Counted from the first letter of the stretch, positions 1 through 7,035 are shown. The stretch: 9,701 bases of DNA from Candidatus Altarchaeum sp. CG2_30_32_3053 (GCA_001873845.1 MNZY01000028.1:1-9701), one strand, 5' to 3'. The notes: generated by a model from the sequence alone, not told the origin. Translations and numbers: made by a program.

Positions 1-100
1 TCTTTTTCATTATCTTTCTTTTTCATTATCTTTCTTTTTCATTATCTTTCTTTTTCATTATCTTTCTTTTTCATTATCTTTCTTTTTCATTATCTTTCTT
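1..100. repeat. 16-bp tandem array, window edge
   Basis: Six perfect head-to-tail copies of TCTTTTTCATTATCTT occupy 1-96, and a decayed seventh copy starts at 97. The array runs off the left edge of the window, so its true copy number is unknown. There are no spacers between copies, so it is not CRISPR-like. On the minus strand it overlaps the last codons of hef: the K-K-E-R residues and the TAA stop (90-92) are repeat sequence. Because 16 is not a multiple of three, the three reading frames rotate from unit to unit. Confidence 0.95.
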
Positions 101-2462
101 TTTTATACTCAGAATGTGTAACCTTAAAAATTTCCTCTGCCTTTTTTGATCCAATCCCTTCAACCTTCATCAGCGCCTTGACGCTAGCATTTGCAATTTT
201 CTTTATTGTCTTAAAATGATTAAGTAAATTTTCAGCAAGTACAGAAGATACATTCGGAAGTGATTCAGCCATCAAAAGTTGTCTTTCATTAAGCGTGTAT
301 GCCCTTTTCTCGCCGATTAAAGCAACATCTTTTTTCTTTTCTTCCTGTTCTCTCCTTGCAATAGCAATCAGCATTTCTGCTGTCTCTTTCTCGTTTTTTG
401 CTGGAATTATTGAAATTTTAAAATCAGTTGCAAGCGAAGCGATTGCCCCTCTTATTGCATTAGGATGAATACCTCTCGCAGAAAAATTTAACTCTCCTTC
501 AATTATCATAAGCGGAATCTCAAAATTTCTTGCTAAATTTCCCGCCTGCTCAAGCAACCTTCTATCAACAATTGACTGCAAAAAATCACCTGCTGTCTTC
601 CTCTCAACACAAACATTTTCGCTTAATATATAGTCCCCAACTTCTAACTGCTTAACTTCAACATTTGCCTTTTTGTTCAAAATTTTAAAAATTTCAGTAT
701 TTCGCTCCCTTATATCTACATAAATTTTAACTGTCTTGTTTTCTGTTTGAAATTTATTTGTGTTATCCCCCTCTTTATCCTCTCCTTCTTTATCCTCTCC
801 TTCTTTATTATCTTTATTATCTTTATTATATTCATTCGGATACTCTCCATTCTGATACTCTCCATTCGGATACTCTCCATTCGGATACATTAAAATACTT
901 TGCTGTCCCTGCCTTTTTTGTATTTCTTTTTCAATGCCTTCCTTTCCGGAAATCTGAAATTTTGTTAAATATCTCTTCATCGCCATTTCCTTTGAAATTG
1001 CACTCCAGTAATATCCCTCATCCCTTGTTCCTTTTGCCATCAGAATAATTACCTTTCCTTCATACATCCTCCCTGTTCTTCCCCGCCTTTGTATCAGTCG
1101 TATGCTGCTCGGAATCGGCTCATAAAATATTACAATATCAACCTTTGGAATATCTAGGCCCTCCTCTGCGACAGAGGTGGCAATTAGCACATTGAACACA
1201 TTATTCCTGAACCTTTCAAGTGTTGCAATTTGCTCTTTCTGGGTCATTCCTTTGTCATTATCTCTACTTGCCTGACCTATAAATTTTTCACATTTTATGT
1301 TGTTGTTTGTTAAAATTTCATAAATTTTTTCAGCTGTATCCCGGTACTGTGTGAAAAGCAAAATTTTTTTGCCTACCAATCCCTCTTTACATAAATTTTC
1401 CTTTAAAATTTTTAGAAGTGCATCTAACTTCGGATGGTCTGTTTTTGACTCATACAAAACCCTTACTTTTTCACAGATTTCCTTCATACGCTCATCGGAA
1501 AACAATTCCTTTATCCCCCTTCCTTTCTGCAAATTCAGCCGCTCAATATACTTGGACAATGTCCAAATTCCCTGCGTTTCTATAAGTTCAATCGCATAAT
1601 GAAGCTTTATAATCTTTGCAATAAGCGAAGAAGCATTAAAATTTCCCTTCCCTTTTAATATGTCGTTCCTTATCTTTTCCTGAATGATTAATAAGTCCTT
1701 TTTGCTTATATTTATCTGGCTGATCGTATCAGTGTAATTCATATCCTTTAATTGTTTAAGATAAAATTTAAGCAGGAGAGTAATGTTGTCCCTTATTTCT
1801 TTAAAGCCGGGAGGCAGTTCAACCTTTACCCATTCTTCCTCTACCTTCTTTATATACGGCTTCACATCAGCATCATTTTCTGTCCTTATCTCAACTGCTT
1901 CTATGAATAAATTTTTTGAAATTTCCGAAATTTTTTCAATATCTGATGAAGGAGAGGCACTTAATCCCATAATTAGCGGATTTTTCGCTTTTTTCACATA
2001 TTCGTCTGCAATAAAAGAATATGCATAATTTCCTACGGCTTTATGTGCTTCATCAAAGACCAGAAAAGAAACATCTTCTAAATTTAACTTTTTCATTATT
2101 TCATTGTCTATTGTCTGCGGTGTTGCCAAAATAACTCTTGAATTTTTCCATAAGTCCTTGCGCTTATTTGTCGCTGTTGCTGATGTGAATATTGAAATTT
2201 CTTCGTCCTTTAAATTTAAAATCTGTCTGAAGGTCTCGACATGCTGAACGGCAAGCGGTTTTGTTGGTGCTAAAAAAAGAACCTTTGAACCATTAAATTT
2301 ATTCAGACGGTGGACAGCAACAATTACGGCAATCAGTGTTTTTCCAAGCCCTGTCGGAAGCACTACAAGCGTGTTTTTGCCTGCAGAGGTTGCAATTATT
2401 GCTTCCTGATACTTTCGCAGTTCAACAGTATCCGGCTTTATAAGGGGATGGGTGAGGAACAT
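90..2462 (-). CDS. hef: Hef-type helicase/nuclease (FANCM/XPF family)
   Basis: This 790-residue protein has the full Hef architecture: an SF2 helicase, an ERCC4/XPF nuclease and a C-terminal helix-hairpin-helix pair. In the family these proteins unwind and cut stalled or branched replication forks. Helicase motifs are visible: Walker A LPTGLGKT (35-42), DEAH (137-140), GLSASP (166-171) and QRRGRTGR (458-465). The region at about 210-340 fits the Hef insert between the two helicase lobes. The nuclease begins with VDIRE (582-586) and carries the catalytic GDY...ERKTAGDF block (609-627). Tandem hairpins lie at about 735-780, ending in VEGIGSKKAEEI. The linker at 522-575 is hydrophilic and repetitive. 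The ATG start gives the usual HPLIKP...YQ opening of the family. No Shine-Dalgarno motif precedes it, so the mRNA may be leaderless or nearly so. The catalytic residues are all present, so the protein looks active. Confidence 0.95.
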   Translation of the reverse strand: MFLTHPLIKPDTVELRKYQEAIIATSAGKNTLVVLPTGLGKTLIAVIVAVHRLNKFNGSKVLFLAPTKPLAVQHVETFRQILNLKDEEISIFTSATATNKRKDLWKNSRVILATPQTIDNEIMKKLNLEDVSFLVFDEAHKAVGNYAYSFIADEYVKKAKNPLIMGLSASPSSDIEKISEISKNLFIEAVEIRTENDADVKPYIKKVEEEWVKVELPPGFKEIRDNITLLLKFYLKQLKDMNYTDTISQINISKKDLLIIQEKIRNDILKGKGNFNASSLIAKIIKLHYAIELIETQGIWTLSKYIERLNLQKGRGIKELFSDERMKEICEKVRVLYESKTDHPKLDALLKILKENLCKEGLVGKKILLFTQYRDTAEKIYEILTNNNIKCEKFIGQASRDNDKGMTQKEQIATLERFRNNVFNVLIATSVAEEGLDIPKVDIVIFYEPIPSSIRLIQRRGRTGRMYEGKVIILMAKGTRDEGYYWSAISKEMAMKRYLTKFQISGKEGIEKEIQKRQGQQSILMYPNGEYPNGEYQNGEYPNEYNKDNKDNKEGEDKEGEDKEGDNTNKFQTENKTVKIYVDIRERNTEIFKILNKKANVEVKQLEVGDYILSENVCVERKTAGDFLQSIVDRRLLEQAGNLARNFEIPLMIIEGELNFSARGIHPNAIRGAIASLATDFKISIIPAKNEKETAEMLIAIARREQEEKKKDVALIGEKRAYTLNERQLLMAESLPNVSSVLAENLLNHFKTIKKIANASVKALMKVEGIGSKKAEEIFKVTHSEYKKER
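778..890. repeat. In-frame tandem repeats in the Hef linker
   Basis: Three adjacent short tandem repeats lie inside hef. Four 15-bp copies at 831-890 (consensus TCCATTCGGATACTC, minus strand Glu-Tyr-Pro-Asn-Gly) have one or two substitutions between them. Two perfect 9-bp copies, TTATCTTTA, lie at 808-825 (Lys-Asp-Asn). Two perfect 15-bp copies, TCCTCTCCTTCTTTA, lie at 778-807 (Lys-Glu-Gly-Glu-Asp). All unit lengths are multiples of three, so gain or loss of a unit keeps the frame. The repeats code for the flexible linker between the helicase and nuclease domains. Confidence 0.9.
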
Positions 2463-2474
2463 ATTTTTTTATAA

Positions 2475-2522
2475 TTTTTATTAGAGTTTTTATTAGAGTT
2501 TTTATTAGAGTTTTTATTAGAG
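2475..2522. repeat. 12-bp tandem array (x4) upstream of hef
   Basis: Four perfect copies of TTTTTATTAGAG lie in the divergent hef/prs intergenic region, starting 13 bp upstream of the hef ATG. Read toward hef, each unit is CTCTAATAAAAA, an AT-rich stretch that could resemble a TATA element. If hef is leaderless, its TATA box would be expected inside this array. That placement is inference; no clear TATA-box consensus stands out. Confidence 0.9.
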
Positions 2523-2536
2523 TTTAATTAATTTAT

Positions 2537-2581
2537 AATCTGATAAAATTTAATCTGATAAAATTTAATCTGATAAAATTT
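2537..2581. repeat. 15-bp tandem array (x3) upstream of prs
   Basis: Three perfect copies of AATCTGATAAAATTT end 15 bp before the PRPP synthetase ATG. A decayed fourth copy (AATGCAAAATTT) fills most of the remaining gap, so the start-codon region itself may derive from the array. Any promoter for a short-leader prs transcript must lie within these repeats or in AATTTATAAT just upstream (2530-2539). Confidence 0.9.
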
Positions 2582-2596
2582 AATGCAAAATTTAAA

Positions 2597-3490
2597 ATGT
2601 ATATCTTTGAATTTGGATTTGATGTTGCGGAAAAATTAAAAAAATTAGAGGAAAAAAATGGAAACTTTGGTGTTAAGAAAGGAGAAATTTTATTAAAGAA
2701 ATTTCCAGATGGTGAATTTTATGCGAGAGTAATTGGTAATATTGAAAACGAGAATTGCGTTGTTGTCAAAAGTATTTACAATAGTGATGAATTAGTAAAG
2801 ACAATTTTAATATTAGATGCTGTAAAAAGGAGTAAAGCAAAAAGTATAATGCTTGTTGCACCTTATCTAACATACATGAGACAGGACAAAATTTTTCTGG
2901 ATGGAGAGGCGTTGAGTGCGGAGGTTGTGTTAAAAAATTTGAAAAATTATGTAGATAAAATTTTTCTCATAAATTCCCACATATTCAGGGAGAGCGGCGA
3001 AAAAACATGTTATGGAATCAAAATTTACAACATAGATGCGTTTTCTGAAATTGCGAAATATTTCAAAAATTTAAAAAATCCAAAGATCATATCGCCGGAT
3101 GAAGGAGCGTCGGATATGGCAAAAAAATGTGCGAAAATTTTAAAGTGCGAAAGCGATTATCTCATCAAAAAGAGAGACATGGTAACTGGAAAAATAGTAA
3201 CCGCGGATAAAAATCTGTATGTTGAAGGGAAGGATGTTTTAATATCTGATGATATAATTTCAAGCGGTGGAACTATGATTGAAGCGTTAAAAGTCATAAA
3301 AAAGCAAAATCCAGCAAGTATAAATTTAGCATGTGTTCATGGAGTGTTTTGCGATGCGGAAAATTTCCTGATGTTGAGGATTCTTGCCGACGAAGTCGTT
3401 GCAACAAATTCAATTCCGAATAAAGTTGGTAATATTGATTTAAGCAATTTAATTGCAGAAGAACTGGTGAAAAATTTAATCAAAAAGTAG
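2597..3490 (+). CDS. prs: Ribose-phosphate pyrophosphokinase (PRPP synthetase)
   Basis: This enzyme transfers pyrophosphate from ATP to ribose 5-phosphate, making PRPP for purine, pyrimidine and histidine synthesis. At 297 residues it has the usual archaeal length and two phosphoribosyltransferase-type folds. Family signatures visible are FPDGE (36-40), PYLTYMRQDK (89-98) with the ATP-binding RQDK, a His at 128 where the family has its conserved Asp-Pro-His-like block (here Asn-Ser-His), a Lys/Arg-rich flexible-loop segment (191-193) and the PRPP-binding loop DDIISSGGT (218-226). The ATG follows TTTAAA without a Shine-Dalgarno motif. The gene stands alone on the plus strand, divergent from hef, and converges on the Pcc1-like gene with only 17 bp between the stop codons. 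Residues around the active site look intact. Confidence 0.93.
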   Translation: MYIFEFGFDVAEKLKKLEEKNGNFGVKKGEILLKKFPDGEFYARVIGNIENENCVVVKSIYNSDELVKTILILDAVKRSKAKSIMLVAPYLTYMRQDKIFLDGEALSAEVVLKNLKNYVDKIFLINSHIFRESGEKTCYGIKIYNIDAFSEIAKYFKNLKNPKIISPDEGASDMAKKCAKILKCESDYLIKKRDMVTGKIVTADKNLYVEGKDVLISDDIISSGGTMIEALKVIKKQNPASINLACVHGVFCDAENFLMLRILADEVVATNSIPNKVGNIDLSNLIAEELVKNLIKK

Positions 3491-3507
3491 ATACCAGCGA
3501 AAGTCAG

Positions 3508-3744
3508 TTAAATTTCCAAAATTTTTTCGGTTAAACTTTGTGTTTTAAGCAGGTCATGAATTGTGTTGTTCAGTGTCTTTAAATTATCACATCTTATTTT
3601 TGTAGTCAGCATGCCTTTATCCCCATCATAAGATGTAGAAATATCCAAATGTTCTAAATGCAGATTGTCAAAATTTACAACCCTGCTTAAAACATCCCCC
3701 TTTCTTGTATCTTCAATCTCGGAATAAATTTCAGCATAATGCAT
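3508..3744 (-). CDS. Pcc1-like KEOPS complex subunit
   Basis: A 78-residue protein that resembles the small archaeal Pcc1 subunit of KEOPS, the complex that adds threonylcarbamoyl to A37 of ANN-decoding tRNAs. Pcc1 dimers bridge KEOPS halves. Visible support is the size, an N-terminal beta strand with acidic residues (3-11) and a C-terminal half of the form LTTKIRCDNLKTLNNTIHDLL (46-66), which matches the family's strand-turn-helix ending. Context helps: Pcc1 genes often sit next to rps15 in archaea, and here S15 is the next gene upstream on the same strand, 170 bp away. The gap contains T-rich tracts that probably separate the two transcripts. The match is by eye on a short sequence, so the call is moderate. 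Confidence 0.6.
   Translation of the reverse strand: MHYAEIYSEIEDTRKGDVLSRVVNFDNLHLEHLDISTSYDGDKGMLTTKIRCDNLKTLNNTIHDLLKTQSLTEKILEI
3522..3527 (+). terminator. Possible oligo-T terminator of prs
   Basis: A T6 run lies 31 bp after the prs stop codon, inside the 3' end of the convergent Pcc1-like gene. Archaeal RNA polymerase can terminate at such runs without a hairpin. This is the first T-run after the gene, but a single short tract in AT-rich DNA is weak evidence. Confidence 0.3.
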
Positions 3745-3787
3745 ATTTTTAAATTTAAATTTTTAAAATTGATTTAATTTTTGATTT

Positions 3788-3831
3788 ATTATAAATTAAA
3801 ACTGCTATGTCAGGGCAGTAAATTTATATGC
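3788..3831 (-). promoter_or_regulatory. Candidate promoter region of the Pcc1-like gene
   Basis: Two TATA-like elements are read on the minus strand: CATATAAATTT within about 3821-3831 and AATTTATAAT at 3788-3797, roughly 77-87 and 44-53 bp before the ATG. Between them lies a 5-bp inverted repeat, ACTGC/GCAGT (3801-3805 and 3815-3819, 9-nt loop), followed on this strand by TTTTAATTT. That hairpin could equally be part of the upstream operon's terminator. AT-rich background makes either TATA call weak. Confidence 0.3.
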
Positions 3832-3880
3832 AAAAATTTTTTCAAGTTAAAAAAAGAGATAAGAAATAAAAAACTAAAAA
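3832..3880 (-). terminator. U-tract terminator region after S15
   Basis: Read on the minus strand downstream of the S15 stop, the sequence carries successive T-runs of 5, 6, 7 and 5 bases (3876-3880, 3868-3873, 3849-3855, 3832-3836). Repeated oligo-U tracts are the known archaeal intrinsic termination signal. They sit 35-83 bp after the last gene of the ribosomal cluster, which suggests the operon ends here and the Pcc1-like gene has its own promoter. Confidence 0.5.
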
Positions 3881-3914
3881 GTATAAAGCAATGTGGAAAA
3901 ATTATTCTTCTGCA

Positions 3915-4382
3915 TTAGACTTTATATACCATCTTTTTAGGTTCGTATTTCCATTTTGATGGCAGGACATTTTCCCTTATGTAGTATTTGGCAAGCCGGT
4001 TAATCTTTGATTCTATCCGCAACAAATTTCTTTTGTTATGAATATCTTTTTTATGAATTTCCAAATGTTTTCTTAACATTACGGCCCTTTTCATCAAGGT
4101 ATTAATATCTTCGGGAATATCTGACCGGACATTATTTTCCTTTAAGACCTTTCCCAGCTTCTTTCCGAAGAATTCCTTTGAGGAGGGGATTCCGTAAGTA
4201 TCCCTTAATTTGTGACCAATATTACTCGGCATTTCTCCGGATTTTTTCCATCCAACAATCAAATCACTTATTTTTTCCTCCTCATAATTTTCACTATCCA
4301 TAAGTATCCATGGGGACATTCCAAACTTAACTACTTTTTTTGATGATGATTTTCCCTTTCTTTTTGAATGCATATGTGCCAT
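3915..4382 (-). CDS. rps15: Small subunit ribosomal protein S15 (archaeal uS15)
   Basis: A 30S component that binds the central domain of 16S rRNA. The 155 residues match the archaeal/eukaryotic form of S15, which is longer than the bacterial one. The N-terminus MAHMHSKRKGKSSSKK is the family's typical basic start. GIPSSKEFFGKKL (69-81), RKHLEIHKKDIHNKRNL and ESKINRLAKYY are family blocks, and the end WKYEPKK is also characteristic. The ATG is preceded by GATAAA and not by a Shine-Dalgarno motif. It lies 53 bp after S9 on the same strand and appears to be the last gene of the cluster. Its position directly after S9, where rpoN is usual, is noted separately. Confidence 0.95.
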   Translation of the reverse strand: MAHMHSKRKGKSSSKKVVKFGMSPWILMDSENYEEEKISDLIVGWKKSGEMPSNIGHKLRDTYGIPSSKEFFGKKLGKVLKENNVRSDIPEDINTLMKRAVMLRKHLEIHKKDIHNKRNLLRIESKINRLAKYYIRENVLPSKWKYEPKKMVYKV

Positions 4383-4435
4383 TTTATCTTAAATTTAAAA
4401 TTTAATTCCGGAAATTTAAAAATTTAAATATTGTT

Positions 4436-4840
4436 TTATCTGTATGATTTTTGTCTTTTGTGCCTTGGGCCTTTATTACTTTGACTTGGTTTGTGCGGTT
4501 CTGTGTTTCGGACATCATTTACAATCAGCCGTCTGTCATATTCTATATACTTTTTCAACAGGACTTCGTTTTTAGTATAATCAATCAATGCCCTCGCAAT
4601 TGCCGACCGTACTGCATCGCTTCTTCCTGAGACGCCTCCACCATGAACATTAACAGATATGTTAATTTTACTTATATCTACCAGACCGTTAGCAAGTAAA
4701 ACCGGCTCCTTTATATAGTCCCTTAACAATTCCGGCAGGTAAACATCCAATGACAATGAATTTACCGTTATTTTGCCGCTTCCTTTTTTTGCATGCGCCC
4801 TTGCAACAGATGTTTTTCTTTTTGATGATATTACAACCAT
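4436..4840 (-). CDS. rps9: Small subunit ribosomal protein S9 (uS9)
   Basis: A 30S head protein whose C-terminal tail reaches the P-site tRNA. The 134-residue length is normal for archaea. It opens with the family pattern SSKRKTSVARAHAKKGSGKI, contains the glycine-rich VHGGGVSGRSDAVRSAIARAL block, and ends with the highly conserved basic tail KRQKSYR. The tail is intact to its last arginine, which matters because it contacts tRNA. The start ATG follows GTTAAAA with no Shine-Dalgarno motif, 37 bp after L13. Together with L13 it forms the conserved L13-S9 pair. Confidence 0.96.
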   Translation of the reverse strand: MVVISSKRKTSVARAHAKKGSGKITVNSLSLDVYLPELLRDYIKEPVLLANGLVDISKINISVNVHGGGVSGRSDAVRSAIARALIDYTKNEVLLKKYIEYDRRLIVNDVRNTEPHKPSQSNKGPRHKRQKSYR

Positions 4841-4877
4841 TTTTAACTATATTTATTGCTTTTAATATTATTTTTGC

Positions 4878-5345
4878 TTATTTCTTTTCAGTATATCCTA
4901 ACTTTTTACAAAATTCAGATACAGATACATATTTTCTCAAAGGTTTTTTTTGTAAATTTTTACCTGAAATTTCATCAATAGTTGCCGGATTAAAACCTTT
5001 ATAGAACTTTTCTATCTCTTTTTGCGGAACGCCCATAAATACAGTTACCTCTTTAAAGGCAGCCCTGCCTCTTGGCCCGTATCTGTTCTTGTTATAAGGC
5101 AGCATTCCTCTTATAACACTTCTAACAAAGTTATCCGGTTGTTTCATCATAAAAGGGCCTTTTTTAGGATTTCCCCAATTTCTTATGCCTATTCTCAGAC
5201 CCACCTCTGTCTGAACACCTGTCTTTGTTCCTGAAATCAGCGCCTTTTCGGCATTAACTACTATTACCTTGTTTCCTCTTAATGCCCTTTTTGCCACAAA
5301 AGATGCCATCCTGCCAAGGACCTGTCCTTCAGCATTTACAATCAT
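4878..5345 (-). CDS. rpl13: Large subunit ribosomal protein L13 (uL13)
   Basis: An early-assembling 50S protein. The 155-residue archaeal form starts with the characteristic NAEGQVLGRMASFVAK and has VVNAEKALISGTKTG (29-43). The family signature RGMLPYNKNRYGPRGRAAFK (79-98) is followed by VTVFMGVP. The start lies only 4 bp after the L18e stop, so the two are probably translationally coupled. The stretch AATAGGTTAATAAA before the ATG spans the L18e stop and includes a weak AGGT that could act as a minimal Shine-Dalgarno motif. Confidence 0.96.
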   Translation of the reverse strand: MIVNAEGQVLGRMASFVAKRALRGNKVIVVNAEKALISGTKTGVQTEVGLRIGIRNWGNPKKGPFMMKQPDNFVRSVIRGMLPYNKNRYGPRGRAAFKEVTVFMGVPQKEIEKFYKGFNPATIDEISGKNLQKKPLRKYVSVSEFCKKLGYTEKK

Positions 5346-5349
5346 TTTA

Positions 5350-5715
5350 TTAACCTATTATTTTAACATTGGTTCCTTTTGGATTTTCATTAAACAATTC
5401 ATAAATTGACATTAATCGCACATTGTTGTTTGTTGCTTTTTGCTTTATGCCTTCTGAAAATTCAAATGCGGCAATTGTAACTTTATGGTCAATATCCCCC
5501 TGCCCGAGTACTTTTCCTGGCACAACAATGACATCTCCTTCATTTGTATATTTATTTATTTTCCATAAATTTACTGTCCGTGCATTCCTTTTTGACTTTG
5601 ACAATTCCCTAATTACCGCATTCCAGATTCCATAATCCTTATCTGCATTAAAATTTTTTAAATCTTCTATAAGTTTGATTCTTAACGGATTAGGATTTTT
5701 AAATGTTCTTGCCAT
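5350..5715 (-). CDS. rpl18e: Large subunit ribosomal protein L18e (eL18)
   Basis: A 50S protein of the L15/L18e fold found in archaea and eukaryotes. The 121-residue length is typical. Visible blocks are the N-terminal NPNPLRIKLIEDLK, IWNAVIRELSKSKRNARTVNLWKI-type core (residues about 30-55), VIVVPGKVLGQGDIDHKVTIAAF (63-85) and a short basic end. The ATG follows GATTTTAAA without a Shine-Dalgarno motif, 80 bp after RpoD. This is the largest gap inside the ribosomal cluster, but I see no obvious new promoter there beyond general AT-richness. Confidence 0.95.
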   Translation of the reverse strand: MARTFKNPNPLRIKLIEDLKNFNADKDYGIWNAVIRELSKSKRNARTVNLWKINKYTNEGDVIVVPGKVLGQGDIDHKVTIAAFEFSEGIKQKATNNNVRLMSIYELFNENPKGTNVKIIG

Positions 5716-5795
5716 TTTAAAATCTTTTTATTTAAAATATATTAAAAATTATAAATTTATTTTATTTTGGTTAATTTGTTAATTACTCAATATTT

Positions 5796-6383
5796 TTACT
5801 TAATATTTGTTGAAACATAGTCCATAAATTTTCTGCTTTCTTTAATTAATTCGTCACATGCTGCATTTATTAATATATTAGCATCCATTTGTCCGTATGA
5901 CTCCACAAAAAAGTTAAATTTATCACATTCGTTTTCATCACTTTCATAACTTGCCAGTCCACCTTGCCATTTCGCATGATCCCTTCCTTTTCCTATTTGT
6001 ACTGCACATTCAAGTTTTATTTCCTGTCCTTTTGAGAGTTTTACTATTGGAATGTTATTATAAACAGGAACAATATCAGGATTACTTGATTTTAAGTCAC
6101 TGGTATAAACCGTTTTTAATTCATTTGAGTTACCTTTAACTTCCAATAAAAGGGTCGTATCAACAAAATTTAAGTCCGTTTTAAGGGGTATCAAACCAAG
6201 CCGGTGAGCAAGTATTTCGTCTGCCATTGCCGATGAGTTTCTGTCAATTGTCACATTTTCAATTGCTACTATTGAGACATCTGTAATTATTGCCCTTCTA
6301 ATCGCATTTGCCATTGCGATATTTATCCCTTTTATTGTAAACGATACTATATTTTTTTTCTTTTTAAAATTTGATATCTCCAT
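5796..6383 (-). CDS. rpoD: DNA-directed RNA polymerase subunit D, short form
   Basis: Archaeal counterpart of the alpha-subunit N-terminal domain and of eukaryotic Rpb3; with subunit L it starts polymerase assembly. The dimerisation region is clear: NAIRRAIITDVSIVAIENV (26-44), then SSAMADEILAHRLGLIPLKTD (50-70). The second-domain blocks TVYTSDLKSSNPDIVPVYNN (91-110), IPIVKLSKGQ and GKGRDHAKWQ (131-140) are intact. After WQ the chain goes almost directly to FNFFVESYGQ (156-165), so the ferredoxin-like insert many archaeal D subunits have is absent. The only cysteines are 126, 153 and 176, with no CxxC pair. At 195 residues it is well below the approximately 260 of forms with the insert. It begins 20 bp after S11 with TCTTAAA before the ATG; AGGTC at about -8 is a weak Shine-Dalgarno candidate. 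Confidence 0.95.
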   Translation of the reverse strand: MEISNFKKKKNIVSFTIKGINIAMANAIRRAIITDVSIVAIENVTIDRNSSAMADEILAHRLGLIPLKTDLNFVDTTLLLEVKGNSNELKTVYTSDLKSSNPDIVPVYNNIPIVKLSKGQEIKLECAVQIGKGRDHAKWQGGLASYESDENECDKFNFFVESYGQMDANILINAACDELIKESRKFMDYVSTNIK

Positions 6384-6403
6384 TTTAAGACCTGTTTATT
6401 TTT

Positions 6404-6991
6404 TTATTTTTTTCTTTTTGTCTTTTTTGGCATACACCCTCCATGAGCAATAGGGGTGTGGTCGGAAATTTTACCTATTGGAAAATTCAGTCGCACAAGT
6501 TGTTTTATTGCTGCCTGTGCGGCTTTTCCCGGAAACCATGGACCGGTATGCCCACCAGGACCACGAACCACAACATCAACACCCGCAATACCTTTTTCTT
6601 TCAGGATTTCTACTATTTTTCCCATTGCTTTCATTGCTGCATAAGGTGTTGGTTTATCTTTATCTGAAGTAACCATCTGTTTTCCATATTTTGTAACAAT
6701 TGTTTCTGAATTACTTAAATCAGTAACCATGTAAATGGCGTTATTCGGCGACGAATAAATATGTAAAATGCCCCAAAGGCCCTTTTTCTCGGATCCGCCG
6801 ATATTTTCAATCCTTTTTTCACTTGGTTTTACATACGCCTTTGCCTCCTGAGGAGATGCAGGTGTATTCTCTGTATTTTGTTTATCTTTACCAGTAATTT
6901 GTTCTTTCACAGATTCCTCTGCTGATGAAATGTTTACTTGGTTTTCCACCTTAATATTAGATTCCTTGTCTGTATTAATATCTTCTGACAT
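6404..6991 (-). CDS. rps11: Ribosomal protein S11 (uS11) with long N-terminal extension
   Basis: A 30S platform protein near the mRNA exit and the anti-Shine-Dalgarno region. The core spans about residues 69-195: WGILHIYSSPNNAIYMVTD (73-91), TPYAAMKAM (115-123), VVVRGPGGHTG (140-150) and DHTPIAHGGCMPKKTKRKK at the end. Archaeal S11 is usually near 130 residues; this one is 195. The first ~68 residues are a hydrophilic, mildly acidic, low-complexity tail rich in Glu, Lys, Asn, Ser and Thr. There is no in-frame ATG before the core, and the tail's codons read through cleanly, so it is probably real. The ATG follows AGCTAAA. The gap to S4 upstream is 44 bp. Confidence 0.95.
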   Translation of the reverse strand: MSEDINTDKESNIKVENQVNISSAEESVKEQITGKDKQNTENTPASPQEAKAYVKPSEKRIENIGGSEKKGLWGILHIYSSPNNAIYMVTDLSNSETIVTKYGKQMVTSDKDKPTPYAAMKAMGKIVEILKEKGIAGVDVVVRGPGGHTGPWFPGKAAQAAIKQLVRLNFPIGKISDHTPIAHGGCMPKKTKRKK

Positions 6992-7035
6992 TTTAGCTGT
7001 TTATAAATTTATCAGGCAGTATATTTTTATTATAT

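Noticed and set aside
1..100. CRISPR array
   Set aside because: The 16-bp units are directly contiguous with no spacers, so this is a simple tandem repeat.
758..1048. Plus-strand 96-residue reading frame
   Set aside because: It lies antisense to hef and is a translation of the linker repeats; the Hef frame has clear domain matches on both sides.
3801..3819. Strong hairpin terminator of the ribosomal cluster
   Set aside because: The stem is only 5 bp with a 9-nt loop; the oligo-U tracts nearer the S15 stop are a better candidate.
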